Positions 1-7,593 of a stretch of 64,000 nt of DNA are shown in pieces. The stretch comes from CAUJGP01 sp964612425. Its GTDB lineage: Bacteria > Bdellovibrionota > Bdellovibrionia > Bdellovibrionales > Bdellovibrionaceae. The stretch is taken from assembly GCA_964612425.1 (NCBI GenBank), contig CAZTDX010000001.1, positions 65,512 to 129,511 on the forward strand. The letters run 5' to 3'. A program made the translations under genes and the position numbers. Below the pieces are notes generated by a model. It was not told the origin of the DNA. It worked only from the letters and a program-made list of their open reading frames with translations, and did no database searches. Each line of letters begins with the position of its first letter. Positions within the stretch are counted from its first letter, which is position 1.

Positions 1-717
1 TATGATCTTGGCTGGACGGATTTATTTCGTTCTAGAATTGGTGACAATTACACGGCTACTAATACGACCGATGACACAAATTTTGATGGTATCTACAGCT
101 CCTTTAACTTTAATGACTATGTAAAACCACTTGATTTATATTTGTTGCAAAAAAGAAATCGCCTCGTTGACACAACAGTAAATATGTTTGGTTTTAGAAT
201 CTTAGGAAGTGTCGATCAGTTTTTCTATCGAACTGAAAATGGCTTTCAAAATGCGGCTGATTCTAACCAATTTAATTTGGAAACTGGCTATAAGTTCGGA
301 GGCAATTTTTCAGCGTCACTAGAATATGCGACAGCTGGCTCAGGTTATGATCAACTCTACCCTACGGCTCATAAATTTTTAGGTTATGCGGACGTCCTTA
401 AACGAAATAATATTAATCAACTAGCGTTGTATTTAAATGGAAAGTTTACAAACTGGCTTTCTGGCACATTAGATATACACTCCTTTAAACGAAACAAAGA
501 TGATAAGCCCGTTTCAAACTTAACAACGTCACTCGGTTCAACCGGAGATTCTAAAGATGTTGGAAATGAAGTTGATCTGTTACTAACAGCAAGCTCCAGC
601 GACGGCGTGAAAGTTCAATTGGGTCACTGTGTTTTTCAACCGGGCGAATACATGAAAGACAATGGTAAAGATAAGACGACTACATTTTCTTACTTGCAGC
701 TCAATGCAGAGTTTTAA
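1..717 (+). CDS. Alginate-export-family outer-membrane porin, 5' end outside window
   Basis: The reading frame is open from base 1, so the gene starts upstream and only the last 238 codons are here. The tail shows alternating aromatic/polar beta-strands and the segment HKFLGYADVLKRNN, which resembles the conserved C-terminal part of alginate export (AlgE-like) barrels. The chain ends LQLNAEF, an aromatic C-terminus typical of outer-membrane barrels. An internal TTG at 142 is not a credible start because the same frame reads through it. Substrate is unknown; the family name does not prove alginate export. The family call is from recalled similarity. Confidence 0.7.
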   Translation, partial: YDLGWTDLFRSRIGDNYTATNTTDDTNFDGIYSSFNFNDYVKPLDLYLLQKRNRLVDTTVNMFGFRILGSVDQFFYRTENGFQNAADSNQFNLETGYKFGGNFSASLEYATAGSGYDQLYPTAHKFLGYADVLKRNNINQLALYLNGKFTNWLSGTLDIHSFKRNKDDKPVSNLTTSLGSTGDSKDVGNEVDLLLTASSSDGVKVQLGHCVFQPGEYMKDNGKDKTTTFSYLQLNAEF

Positions 718-819
718 AATTTTTGTTATGGCACTACTCACACTAGCATAAGTATCCAGCGTAACCGCTTTCCGAAGCTCAAATGAGTAAGCTGCTATCT
801 TCCAAAGAGCTATCTCACA

Positions 820-867
820 TTACCACACGAGTAAATTCATATAGACCTGAATTTACTCGTGTGGTAA
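820..867. repeat. Perfect 20-bp inverted repeat (hairpin)
   Basis: Bases 820-839 (TTACCACACGAGTAAATTCA) are exactly complementary to 848-867, separated by 8 nt. No T-run follows on either strand, so it is not a textbook intrinsic terminator. It sits between the porin stop and the ATPase start, 24 nt before the ATG and just ahead of its AAGGAG ribosome-binding site. It could be a terminator of another kind or an operator. Confidence 0.8.
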
Positions 868-891
868 GCTAGGCTGTACAAGGAGATCCAA

Positions 892-2034
892 ATGAGTTAC
901 GAACGATATCTCACCCCTTATATTAAAGCCGACGTGATTGAAAAAGTGGTGCTCATTGGTGGGCCGAGGCAGGTCGGCAAGACGACTTTAGCCTTACAAT
1001 TTTTAACTCCTCCTCAAAAATCCCATGAGAACTATTTAAACTGGGACTCCTTATCTGATCGTGAAAAAATGCGCCAACTTCAGTTTGGTCCTGGTTCTAT
1101 GATTATTTTTGATGAGATTCATAAGTTTAAAGGTTGGCGTAATTTAGTTAAAGCTTTTTATGATAAACTGTACCCAGAAAAAAATCTTCTCGTGACCGGC
1201 TCAGCAAAACTTGATTTTTATAAAAGAGGGGGCGACTCTATGCTTGGCCGTTATTTCTACTATCGACTTCACCCTATTACTTTCCATGAATATGGAAACT
1301 CCAAATCGGATCTTGACACCTTATTACTCTTTGGAGGCTTTCCCGAACCTCTTTATAAAGCTAACAATCGATTTCTGAAAAGATGGCAAAACGAAATTAT
1401 CGAGAAAATTGTTCGCGAAGATGTTAATGATCTAGAAAATATTAAAGATTTATCAGCGATGGAAATTTTAAGTGGAGCACTCCCAAGTCGAGTTGGTAGC
1501 CCTTTATCCATCAACAGCCTTAGAGAGGATTTGAATGTTTCTTTTGATACTGTAGAAAGATGGATACAAATCCTCGAAAGATTATTTCTTGTTTATCGCA
1601 TCATGCCCTTTGATCCACCTAGAATTAGAGCAGTAAAAAAAGAAAAAAAACTTTATTTCTGGAATTGGTCTTTCGTTGAAGATGAAGGTGCTCGATGGGA
1701 AAATATGGTCGCCAGTCATCTTCTAAAATACTGTGACTTCATGAAAGACGTGAATGGAGAAAAAATGGAGCTGCGATTTCTGAGGGATATCGATGGCCGA
1801 GAAATTGATTTCGTTATCCTTCATAATGGAAAACCCAAAATGGCCGTTGAATGTAAGACAGGAGAAAAAAAACCATGCCGTTGGGCTGAGTACTTTCGCA
1901 CACGAACAAAAATTCCACTTTTTTACCAAGTTCATCGAGGAAGCCGTGATTATGGACAAGCTGATAAGAATATCAGAGTCATGCCACTAACGAAATTTTG
2001 CTCTGAAATCCTAACTCTGAAGCAGCAAGATTAG
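892..2034 (+). CDS. DUF4143-type AAA ATPase with PD-(D/E)XK-like C-terminus
   Basis: Orphan P-loop ATPase of the AAA/DUF4143 family, widespread in bacteria and archaea with no settled function. Walker A is GGPRQVGKTT near residue 24, Walker B IIFDEIHKF near residue 72, and a sensor-like TGSAKLD follows. A winged-helix-like middle (SINSLREDLNVSFDTVERWIQ without its last residue) precedes a C-terminal nuclease-like core with EIDFVI and AVECKTG, the D...ExK arrangement of the PD-(D/E)XK fold. Length 380 residues is typical. AAGGAG lies upstream of the ATG. It converges on the PBP gene with a 4-bp stop overlap. A second, longer member of the same family lies at 9687; the two are clearly different subfamilies. 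Confidence 0.85.
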   Translation: MSYERYLTPYIKADVIEKVVLIGGPRQVGKTTLALQFLTPPQKSHENYLNWDSLSDREKMRQLQFGPGSMIIFDEIHKFKGWRNLVKAFYDKLYPEKNLLVTGSAKLDFYKRGGDSMLGRYFYYRLHPITFHEYGNSKSDLDTLLLFGGFPEPLYKANNRFLKRWQNEIIEKIVREDVNDLENIKDLSAMEILSGALPSRVGSPLSINSLREDLNVSFDTVERWIQILERLFLVYRIMPFDPPRIRAVKKEKKLYFWNWSFVEDEGARWENMVASHLLKYCDFMKDVNGEKMELRFLRDIDGREIDFVILHNGKPKMAVECKTGEKKPCRWAEYFRTRTKIPLFYQVHRGSRDYGQADKNIRVMPLTKFCSEILTLKQQD

Positions 2035-4466
2035 TCTTTTTTAAGAATTAACTCCACCTCTGAGGAAGAGGAGATACCTGACTTCGAATCAGCATCCATC
2101 AGCTGATCTCGATCCACTTTCACCATTTGTTTTTCCTTTGGATTGGCCTTGAAGAAAAGAGCCGGTATTTTTTCAATTTTAACTTCATCAGTCCAAGGGA
2201 AATCATGAGTAGGATCGTATTTTGTAGCCTCTTCCATAAAGCTCAACCAAGCTGGCAGCGAACCGCTGGCACCCGTTAACCCACTGGGAGTGTTATCATC
2301 AAACCCTGTCCAAACAATTGTTAATTTTTCTGGTGTAAATCCCACAAACCAAGAGTCTTTATAGTCATTGGTCGTTCCTGTTTTTCCTGCGGTTACTTTA
2401 TTAAATCCCGACAGGGAAACTCTTTTTGCTGTGCCACTCAATATAGTTTGTTTAAGCATTCCAATTAATTGCTGAGTGGCAATACTTGAAATTTTTTGAT
2501 CAACCTCTCTCGTCCGAGCTTCCCACAGAATAACACCATCACCATTTTCTAAATAGTCAATAAAGGTGTAATCGATATGCTTTCCCAAGCGGGCGATGGT
2601 TAAATACGCCTGTAACAATTCAAGGGGACTTAATTCAAAAGCCCCTAAACACAACGAAGGAACGGGCCTTAACTCCGACTGAACTCCCAGCGCACGAGCC
2701 GTTTCAATAATGGACTCTAACCCAACATCTAAAGCTAGTTGTGCTGTTGCTAAGTTTAAACTTTCTTTCAAAGCGAAATACATGGGGATCGGCCCAAAAT
2801 ATTTTCGATCATAATTTTCTGGAGCCCACTTTTGTTTATCAAATCGATAAATAAAGGGTTCATCCCTCAACTCATAAATCGGTGAATAGTTTTTATTTCC
2901 AGACACGAGCGCCTTGTTGAGCGCGGTTAAGTAAACCATAGGCTTAAACGTCGAGCCCACTTGCCTTTTTGAAGAGAGAATACGGTTAAATTGCGTCTTA
3001 CGAAAGGATTTTCCTCCCACCACCGCACGCACGCTCCCCGTGCCAATGTCGACTGAAACTAAAGAACTTTCCAACTCAATATTTTTTTTAGCCTTAGCTT
3101 TTTTAATAGTATTATTTTCGGTTTCTAATTTATTTACATTGGTGGCAATTGAAGTCTGAGCCGCTTCCTGAAGCCTCATATCCATGGTCGTATAAATTTT
3201 CATACCCATTAAGTCTTCAAAACCTAATTTTTTTGCTTGAGCCGTGACAGCTTGTAAAAAATAAGGAAGCGTCGAATACAAATCGGGATTTTCATTTTTA
3301 GGCAAAGGTTCCTGGGCTGCTGCCACCTTTTCTTCTTCGGTGATAAAATTTTGATCCCGCATTTTTTCTAAAACGAGTGAGCGTCTTGCTTTGGACTTCT
3401 CCATTTGAGTAAACGGATTGTATTGACCAGGACTATTTACAATCGCCGCCAATAAACTGCACTGACCTAAAGATAATTCTGAAACTTCTTTTTGAAAATA
3501 ATAGCGAGAAGCCGCACCATAACCTCTGACTTGATAAGGTCCTTGCTGTCCCATATAAATAATATTGAGATAAGTCTCAAGGATAAGATCCTTATCAAAA
3601 TGAGCCTCAACTAATAACGCCATGACAAACTCTAACGCTTTTCGCTTGAGAGTTTTCTCGGGCGTGAGTAAATAATTTTTAATGAGTTGCTGAGTTAATG
3701 TACTGCCACCTTGAGCTTTTCTTCCCGAAACTAAATTCACAGCGCTCGCTCGTAGAATTCCAACCCAACTCACCCCCTTGTGCTCCAAAAACTTTGCATC
3801 TTCGATGGCGATGATGGCATTAAGACAAGCTACAGGAAACTCACGTAAGGATTTTTGCTCTCTCAGTATAGGATCTTCGCCCCAGTATTGGGCAATAATT
3901 TGGGGTTTCATGATAAATTCTGTGAGAGATTCGAGATGGTCTTTATCCTCTCCCTTATAAACACCTTTAATTTGTAAACTAGAATTGAGCAAAACAGTGA
4001 CAACCCATGGATCTTTAAAACTGTGATGCTCAGACTTATCCCAATAAATACGCAAACACTGGTCATCTGCCTGTAATTCAGGATTATTAATTACTGACGC
4101 CGTAGGAGATTGCTCTTCGAGCGGCGTTGTGGTTGTTGGCGCAAGAACAAAACTTGCACATTCCACTCCCTTTAATAATATAAAATCTCCTGGAAAGAGT
4201 CGTTGATCTTTTTGTCGAGGGCGGAATTGCTGATTCAATGAGGAAATCACATCTGTTAATGGCAGAATAGAACCCAATGCCCACGTCGGTGCTTGAGCGT
4301 AAAAAACGGTGGGTTGAACTAATTTTTTTTGCTCCATTTTGGAGAGCATCTCTCGATCTAATTTAAAAACCCAAGCGCTTCCCCCAATGATGATAAGCGT
4401 CAGCACGAGGGCAAAAGTCACCGTCAATCGTAAAAGCCATTTCTTCTTTGCAAAGTTAAATTTCAT
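2031..4466 (-). CDS. mrcB: Class A penicillin-binding protein (PBP1b-like transglycosylase/transpeptidase)
   Basis: Bifunctional enzyme that polymerises and cross-links peptidoglycan at the outer face of the inner membrane. A short cytoplasmic tail and one transmembrane helix (about residues 16-38) are followed by a PBP1b-like linker, then the GT51 domain with IEDAKFLEHKG (catalytic Glu near 227) and GGSTLTQQLIKN. The transpeptidase domain has SxxK (GSTFKP, Ser near 510), SxN (SLN near 574) and KTGTT near 700. All catalytic motifs are intact. Two starts are possible: ATG at 4466 (used here) or GTG at 4481; the DNA around them is a short duplication (TGAAATTTAAC twice) and neither has a clear ribosome-binding site. 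Confidence 0.92.
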   Translation of the reverse strand: MKFNFAKKKWLLRLTVTFALVLTLIIIGGSAWVFKLDREMLSKMEQKKLVQPTVFYAQAPTWALGSILPLTDVISSLNQQFRPRQKDQRLFPGDFILLKGVECASFVLAPTTTTPLEEQSPTASVINNPELQADDQCLRIYWDKSEHHSFKDPWVVTVLLNSSLQIKGVYKGEDKDHLESLTEFIMKPQIIAQYWGEDPILREQKSLREFPVACLNAIIAIEDAKFLEHKGVSWVGILRASAVNLVSGRKAQGGSTLTQQLIKNYLLTPEKTLKRKALEFVMALLVEAHFDKDLILETYLNIIYMGQQGPYQVRGYGAASRYYFQKEVSELSLGQCSLLAAIVNSPGQYNPFTQMEKSKARRSLVLEKMRDQNFITEEEKVAAAQEPLPKNENPDLYSTLPYFLQAVTAQAKKLGFEDLMGMKIYTTMDMRLQEAAQTSIATNVNKLETENNTIKKAKAKKNIELESSLVSVDIGTGSVRAVVGGKSFRKTQFNRILSSKRQVGSTFKPMVYLTALNKALVSGNKNYSPIYELRDEPFIYRFDKQKWAPENYDRKYFGPIPMYFALKESLNLATAQLALDVGLESIIETARALGVQSELRPVPSLCLGAFELSPLELLQAYLTIARLGKHIDYTFIDYLENGDGVILWEARTREVDQKISSIATQQLIGMLKQTILSGTAKRVSLSGFNKVTAGKTGTTNDYKDSWFVGFTPEKLTIVWTGFDDNTPSGLTGASGSLPAWLSFMEEATKYDPTHDFPWTDEVKIEKIPALFFKANPKEKQMVKVDRDQLMDADSKSGISSSSEVELILKKD

Positions 4467-4641
4467 ATTGTTAAATTTCACTTTAGTTAAAAGGTACTTA
4501 TTAAAAAACTTTTAGAAATTATAAATGATTTCATAATAATTTGACAATAGAGATAGAACGTCATTGAGTCAAAGGTACAATAACTTGAAAAATTTGAAAT
4601 AAGTTAGGTTTTAATAACGATTCAAAAATAGGGGCAAGGCC

Positions 4642-4920
4642 ATGAAGTTAACGACAAGCCAATTGCAGTCCATTGTAGAGAGAGTTTTCAAGCATTGGAA
4701 ACAAAAAAATATTGCAACCTTCAAGGAAGATGAAAAAAAAGTCCTCCAAAGAGGAATTGAAATCCTCGCAGAAGAAGTCCAAAAAGAGGTCACTCTCGAT
4801 AAAGAGGTCAATCAAAAACTCGATGAACTAGAACGAACCAATCCTGGCGAATTCCAACGTCACAAAATGTTTCAATTGATGAAAGCAAAGCTCGCCAAAG
4901 AACGAAAGGTCATTTTATGA
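4642..4920 (+). CDS. DUF507 family protein, first copy
   Basis: A 92-residue, charged, helical protein that begins MKLTTSQLQSIVERVFKHW, the signature opening of DUF507 (PF04368 as recalled). No enzymatic motif and no secretion signal are visible, so it is probably cytoplasmic. Its last codons overlap the next gene by ATGA, so the pair is translationally coupled. DUF507 genes commonly occur in tandem in delta-proteobacteria. Function is not established. Confidence 0.75.
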   Translation: MKLTTSQLQSIVERVFKHWKQKNIATFKEDEKKVLQRGIEILAEEVQKEVTLDKEVNQKLDELERTNPGEFQRHKMFQLMKAKLAKERKVIL

Positions 4921-5192
4921 TTTTATCAGAAGAACGACAACTGCATTTTGCCCGCATTCTCACCGACGAACTTTGGAACGACGATCTCGTTGACTACACC
5001 GATGATGATATGGCACTTAGAATAGCTCGCCAAGCTATCGTTGAGTTTGTCAAAGTCGATCTTGAAATAGATCAAAAGGCGCGTGAAAAAGTCACCAGCC
5101 TCAAACGAAACGTTATCGAAGGCAGTCCTGAATGGGAAATTTTATATAAAAAATACTACGAAGAGGAGAGAAATCGTCGTGGCAACAGCTAA
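4917..5192 (+). CDS. DUF507 family protein, second copy
   Basis: A 91-residue paralogue of the preceding gene: MILSEERQLHFARILTDEL starts the same family signature, and KVDLEIDQKAREKVTSLKR parallels the first copy's VTLDKEVNQKLDELER. The two products may form a heterodimer (inference). The start overlaps the previous stop (ATGA). Its 3' end carries the GAGGAG ribosome-binding site and GTG start of the following lysine-rich gene, so all three are probably one transcript. Confidence 0.75.
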   Translation: MILSEERQLHFARILTDELWNDDLVDYTDDDMALRIARQAIVEFVKVDLEIDQKAREKVTSLKRNVIEGSPEWEILYKKYYEEERNRRGNS

Positions 5193-5440
5193 AAGTAAAG
5201 TAAAGAATAAAGTAGCCAGCAAGGTAAAAAGTAAATCAAAACTGCCTGCAAATAAAAAATCAATAAAAGCGAAAAGTTCAAAACCAGTAAAAGTAAAAGT
5301 CGCTTCAGCAAAAGCTTCTACTACAAAAAGTAAAGCCGTAACAAAAAAAGCGTCTTCGCCAAAAGTATCTTCAACAAAATCAAAAACGTCCAAAACAAAA
5401 GCTGTAAAAACAACAGCACCTACAAAGACAACAAAGACAA
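5179..5440 (+). CDS. Lysine/serine/threonine-rich (histone-H1-like) N-terminal segment, cut by assembly gap
   Basis: The start is a GTG at 5179, six to nine bases after GAGGAGAG, overlapping the end of the second DUF507 gene. The translated 87 codons are almost entirely Lys, Ser, Ala, Thr, Val and Pro in repeats such as KSKTSKTKAV, with no hydrophobic segment; this composition resembles H1-like, nucleic-acid-binding tails. The frame enters the 10-N gap at 5441. The sequence after the gap contains a diverged copy of the same repeat, in frame with the GroES-like domain at 5664. I therefore read this as the N-terminal half of one fusion gene rather than a separate gene. Two separate genes remain possible. 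Confidence 0.55.
5361..5430 (+). repeat. 70-bp repeat unit, copy 1 (copy 2 at 5489-5558)
   Basis: Bases 5361-5430 align without gaps to 5489-5558 at roughly 80-83% identity by hand count; both encode K(V/A)S...KSKT(S/P)K-type peptides. The copies flank the assembly gap. Either the gene has internal repeats that broke the assembly, or the sequence after the gap is a low-quality contig end of the same locus. Confidence 0.7.
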
Positions 5441-5450
5441 NNNNNNNNNN
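5441..5450. other. Assembly gap, 10 N
   Basis: Ten N bases of presumably nominal length. The reading frames on the two sides differ by one (lysine-rich frame before, GroES-like frame after), which the unknown gap length can account for. Confidence 0.99.
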
Positions 5451-5663
5451 TTTATTTTTATTTTTGAAAATATATTTATTTTACATTGAAAAGCATCTAA
5501 AAAAAAATCAAAAACGCCCAAAAAAACAGCTTAAAAAACAACCCCACCTACAAACACAAAAACCACAAAAACGACGACGGCAAAAACAACGACGACGACT
5601 AAAGCAAACCTTCAAAAATCTTCCAAAGCTGATTCAATAAAGGCCACCACAAGCAAAAAGGGT

Positions 5664-5969
5664 ATGGCCTGGCTTCACCCTCTTGATGATCGCCTCCTTA
5701 TTGAACTTGTAGAAGAACCTCAAGTTTCTCCTGGCGGCATTATTTTGATCGACTCTTCTCAGCAGCCAGAAAATTTACAGGGCGTTGTGCTTGCCGTGGG
5801 TCGTGGTCATCAAAATAAAAAAGGTCGCCTCAGACCTATTGAAACAAAAGCTGGTGATAAAGTTATTTTTTCCAAATTCTCTGGTGACAAGATCACTCAA
5901 AATGGTGTCAACTTTGTTATCATTCGTGAATCTGAAATTTTAGGTTACGCTGATAAAACAACCAACTAA
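5664..5969 (+). CDS. GroES-like (Cpn10) domain protein, probably C-terminal part of a lysine-rich fusion
   Basis: The C-terminal 100 residues are a chaperonin-10 fold: PLDDRLLIELVEEPQVSPGG matches the opening beta-strands and start of the mobile loop of GroES. GVVLAVGRG and GDKVIFSKFSG follow in the usual order and NFVIIRESEILGY matches the family end. The frame is open upstream to a TAA at 5532-5534 and encodes a K/T/S-rich stretch, so the ATG at 5664 is probably internal: no good ribosome-binding site precedes it. The mobile loop lacks the usual long Gly/Thr-rich segment. No groEL is adjacent, so it may be a specialised paralogue rather than the main co-chaperonin. Confidence 0.65.
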   Translation: MAWLHPLDDRLLIELVEEPQVSPGGIILIDSSQQPENLQGVVLAVGRGHQNKKGRLRPIETKAGDKVIFSKFSGDKITQNGVNFVIIRESEILGYADKTTN

Positions 5970-6009
5970 TGATATTCAAGAAGCTTTAACAATTTTAATG
6001 AGGTAAAAA

Positions 6010-7461
6010 ATGATAAGGATTCAGGCTTCACTACTTAGAAAACTTTCAGTTCTCTTTCTAATTCTACCATCCCTATACTTAACCAATGCCCATGCCATGG
6101 AGTTGGACTGGGGTGGTCATTATCGCTTTGAATATGTTGAAATTGACAAAACTGAAATGACCTCAGGTAGCCGCAAAGGATACTTACTCAATAACCTCGT
6201 GCTGATGCCGCATATTATTCCTAGTGATGATTTTGAAGTGATCAGTAAAATTCATTTAGCTGAAGATACCAACTCCCCTTACTCTAATTCCCAGGCTGGG
6301 ATGCTCTGGGGGAACTCACACCACACTACAGGAACTTCAACTTACAGTGATGACTCCAATGCCTTCTCACACAATAGACCAAAAACAGGATTGGCTGTCA
6401 GTCAACTTTATTTGAAAGTTCAACAAGAGTGGGGCTCCTTAGTTGTTGGACGCGCGCCTTTTCATTTTGGATTAGGAATCACTCACAATGCTGGCAATGA
6501 TCCCTTTAATCACTGGTATGACACGCGCGATATCGTCGCTTATAAAATGCATGTAGGAAATCTTTCTCTAAGCCCCTCTATTAGTAAGCAGTATGCAGGC
6601 GACTTCCAACTTGGGAATGAAATCACCAATCAAACATTTCAATTCGAGTATAAAAATAAAGAGTCCGGCGATTGGCTCGGCTTGATTTATGAAACCAGCA
6701 AGGGAAATTCCAACACCAACGACGCACCCATTGCTCCTTTAAATGGAACTGCGGTTAATTCATCGTTTTCTATAAACTCCTATAATATCGTCTTAGGAAA
6801 AGATTTTTCTGATTTTAATTTTAGAATTGAAGGTGGTTTTCAGTCGGGCACAACGGGCATTGTAGATTCTTTAAATCGAGACATTCGTCTTAATACTTAT
6901 GCTGTCGTTGCTGAATTTAATATTTACGCACAAGATAGTAAAAATTCTTGGAACATTAAAACCGGTACTGTCAGTGGTGACAACCCCGATACAGAAGATT
7001 TTGAAGGCTACTTACTAAACAAAAATTATGATATTGCCTTTATTTTATTTAATCACCCTGTTGGACAAAGCGGTGCTGATATATTTAAATCAAGCATTGG
7101 AAAAAATCCCACACTTACTAGCAATCGTGATCGACTTGATGATGAGTCTATCAGCAACGTATTGTTCATTGCGCCACAATGGATACGAGAGCTTGCCGAT
7201 CGCTGGAAAATGAGAAACACTTTAACTGTAGCACGACTCAATAACTCTCGCATGCGTGTGGGAAGTTCTACTGAGAGTGTGAACAGTAATGTTGGTTTCG
7301 AATGGGATCTTGGCTTTAGTTACAAAGCCAATGAAAACATGGAGTGGAGATTTGATTCTGGATTTCTATTCCCTGGTAAAGCCTTTGAAATGGGTTCTGC
7401 CGGCTTAAAAACTACCAGCACTGTCATGGGAATTGGTACTTCGGCCGCCATCACATTTTAA
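6010..7461 (+). CDS. Outer-membrane beta-barrel protein, family not recognised
   Basis: A 483-residue protein with a Sec signal peptide (basic start, hydrophobic core, cleavage likely after NAHA near residue 28). The rest has alternating hydrophobic beta-strand character and ends TSAAITF, a C-terminal aromatic residue typical of BAM-inserted barrels. The motif VVGRAPFHFGLGITHN, with nearby trp/tyr-rich strands, is reminiscent of porin-like outer-membrane proteins of delta-proteobacteria, including the partial porin at the window start. No ligand can be assigned. GAGGTAAAAA precedes the ATG. A hairpin with a T-run follows the stop. Confidence 0.75.
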   Translation: MIRIQASLLRKLSVLFLILPSLYLTNAHAMELDWGGHYRFEYVEIDKTEMTSGSRKGYLLNNLVLMPHIIPSDDFEVISKIHLAEDTNSPYSNSQAGMLWGNSHHTTGTSTYSDDSNAFSHNRPKTGLAVSQLYLKVQQEWGSLVVGRAPFHFGLGITHNAGNDPFNHWYDTRDIVAYKMHVGNLSLSPSISKQYAGDFQLGNEITNQTFQFEYKNKESGDWLGLIYETSKGNSNTNDAPIAPLNGTAVNSSFSINSYNIVLGKDFSDFNFRIEGGFQSGTTGIVDSLNRDIRLNTYAVVAEFNIYAQDSKNSWNIKTGTVSGDNPDTEDFEGYLLNKNYDIAFILFNHPVGQSGADIFKSSIGKNPTLTSNRDRLDDESISNVLFIAPQWIRELADRWKMRNTLTVARLNNSRMRVGSSTESVNSNVGFEWDLGFSYKANENMEWRFDSGFLFPGKAFEMGSAGLKTTSTVMGIGTSAAITF

Positions 7462-7524
7462 GAACAACTTGAATTCATAATTTATTTACAGCTAAGAAAT
7501 TCAACAAGAATTGCATTTTATTTG

Positions 7525-7570
7525 GCGGCCGATTTTTTATCCTTAATGATAAATTTGTCGGTCGCTTTTT
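7525..7570 (+). terminator. Probable intrinsic terminator after the outer-membrane protein gene
   Basis: GCGGCCGA (7525-7532) pairs with TCGGTCGC (7558-7565) with one G-T pair and a 25-nt AT-rich loop, then a T-run. The long loop makes it weaker than a classical terminator. Confidence 0.5.
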
Positions 7571-7593
7571 TCTTAATTTTGATGCTATTTTTT

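Noticed and set aside
5083..5640. A long frame reading through the 10-N gap and starting inside the second DUF507 gene
   Set aside because: The ATG at 5083 lies inside DUF507 without a ribosome-binding site; after the gap this frame gives an odd Q/K/R-rich string, while the frame one base off continues the repeat and the GroES fold.
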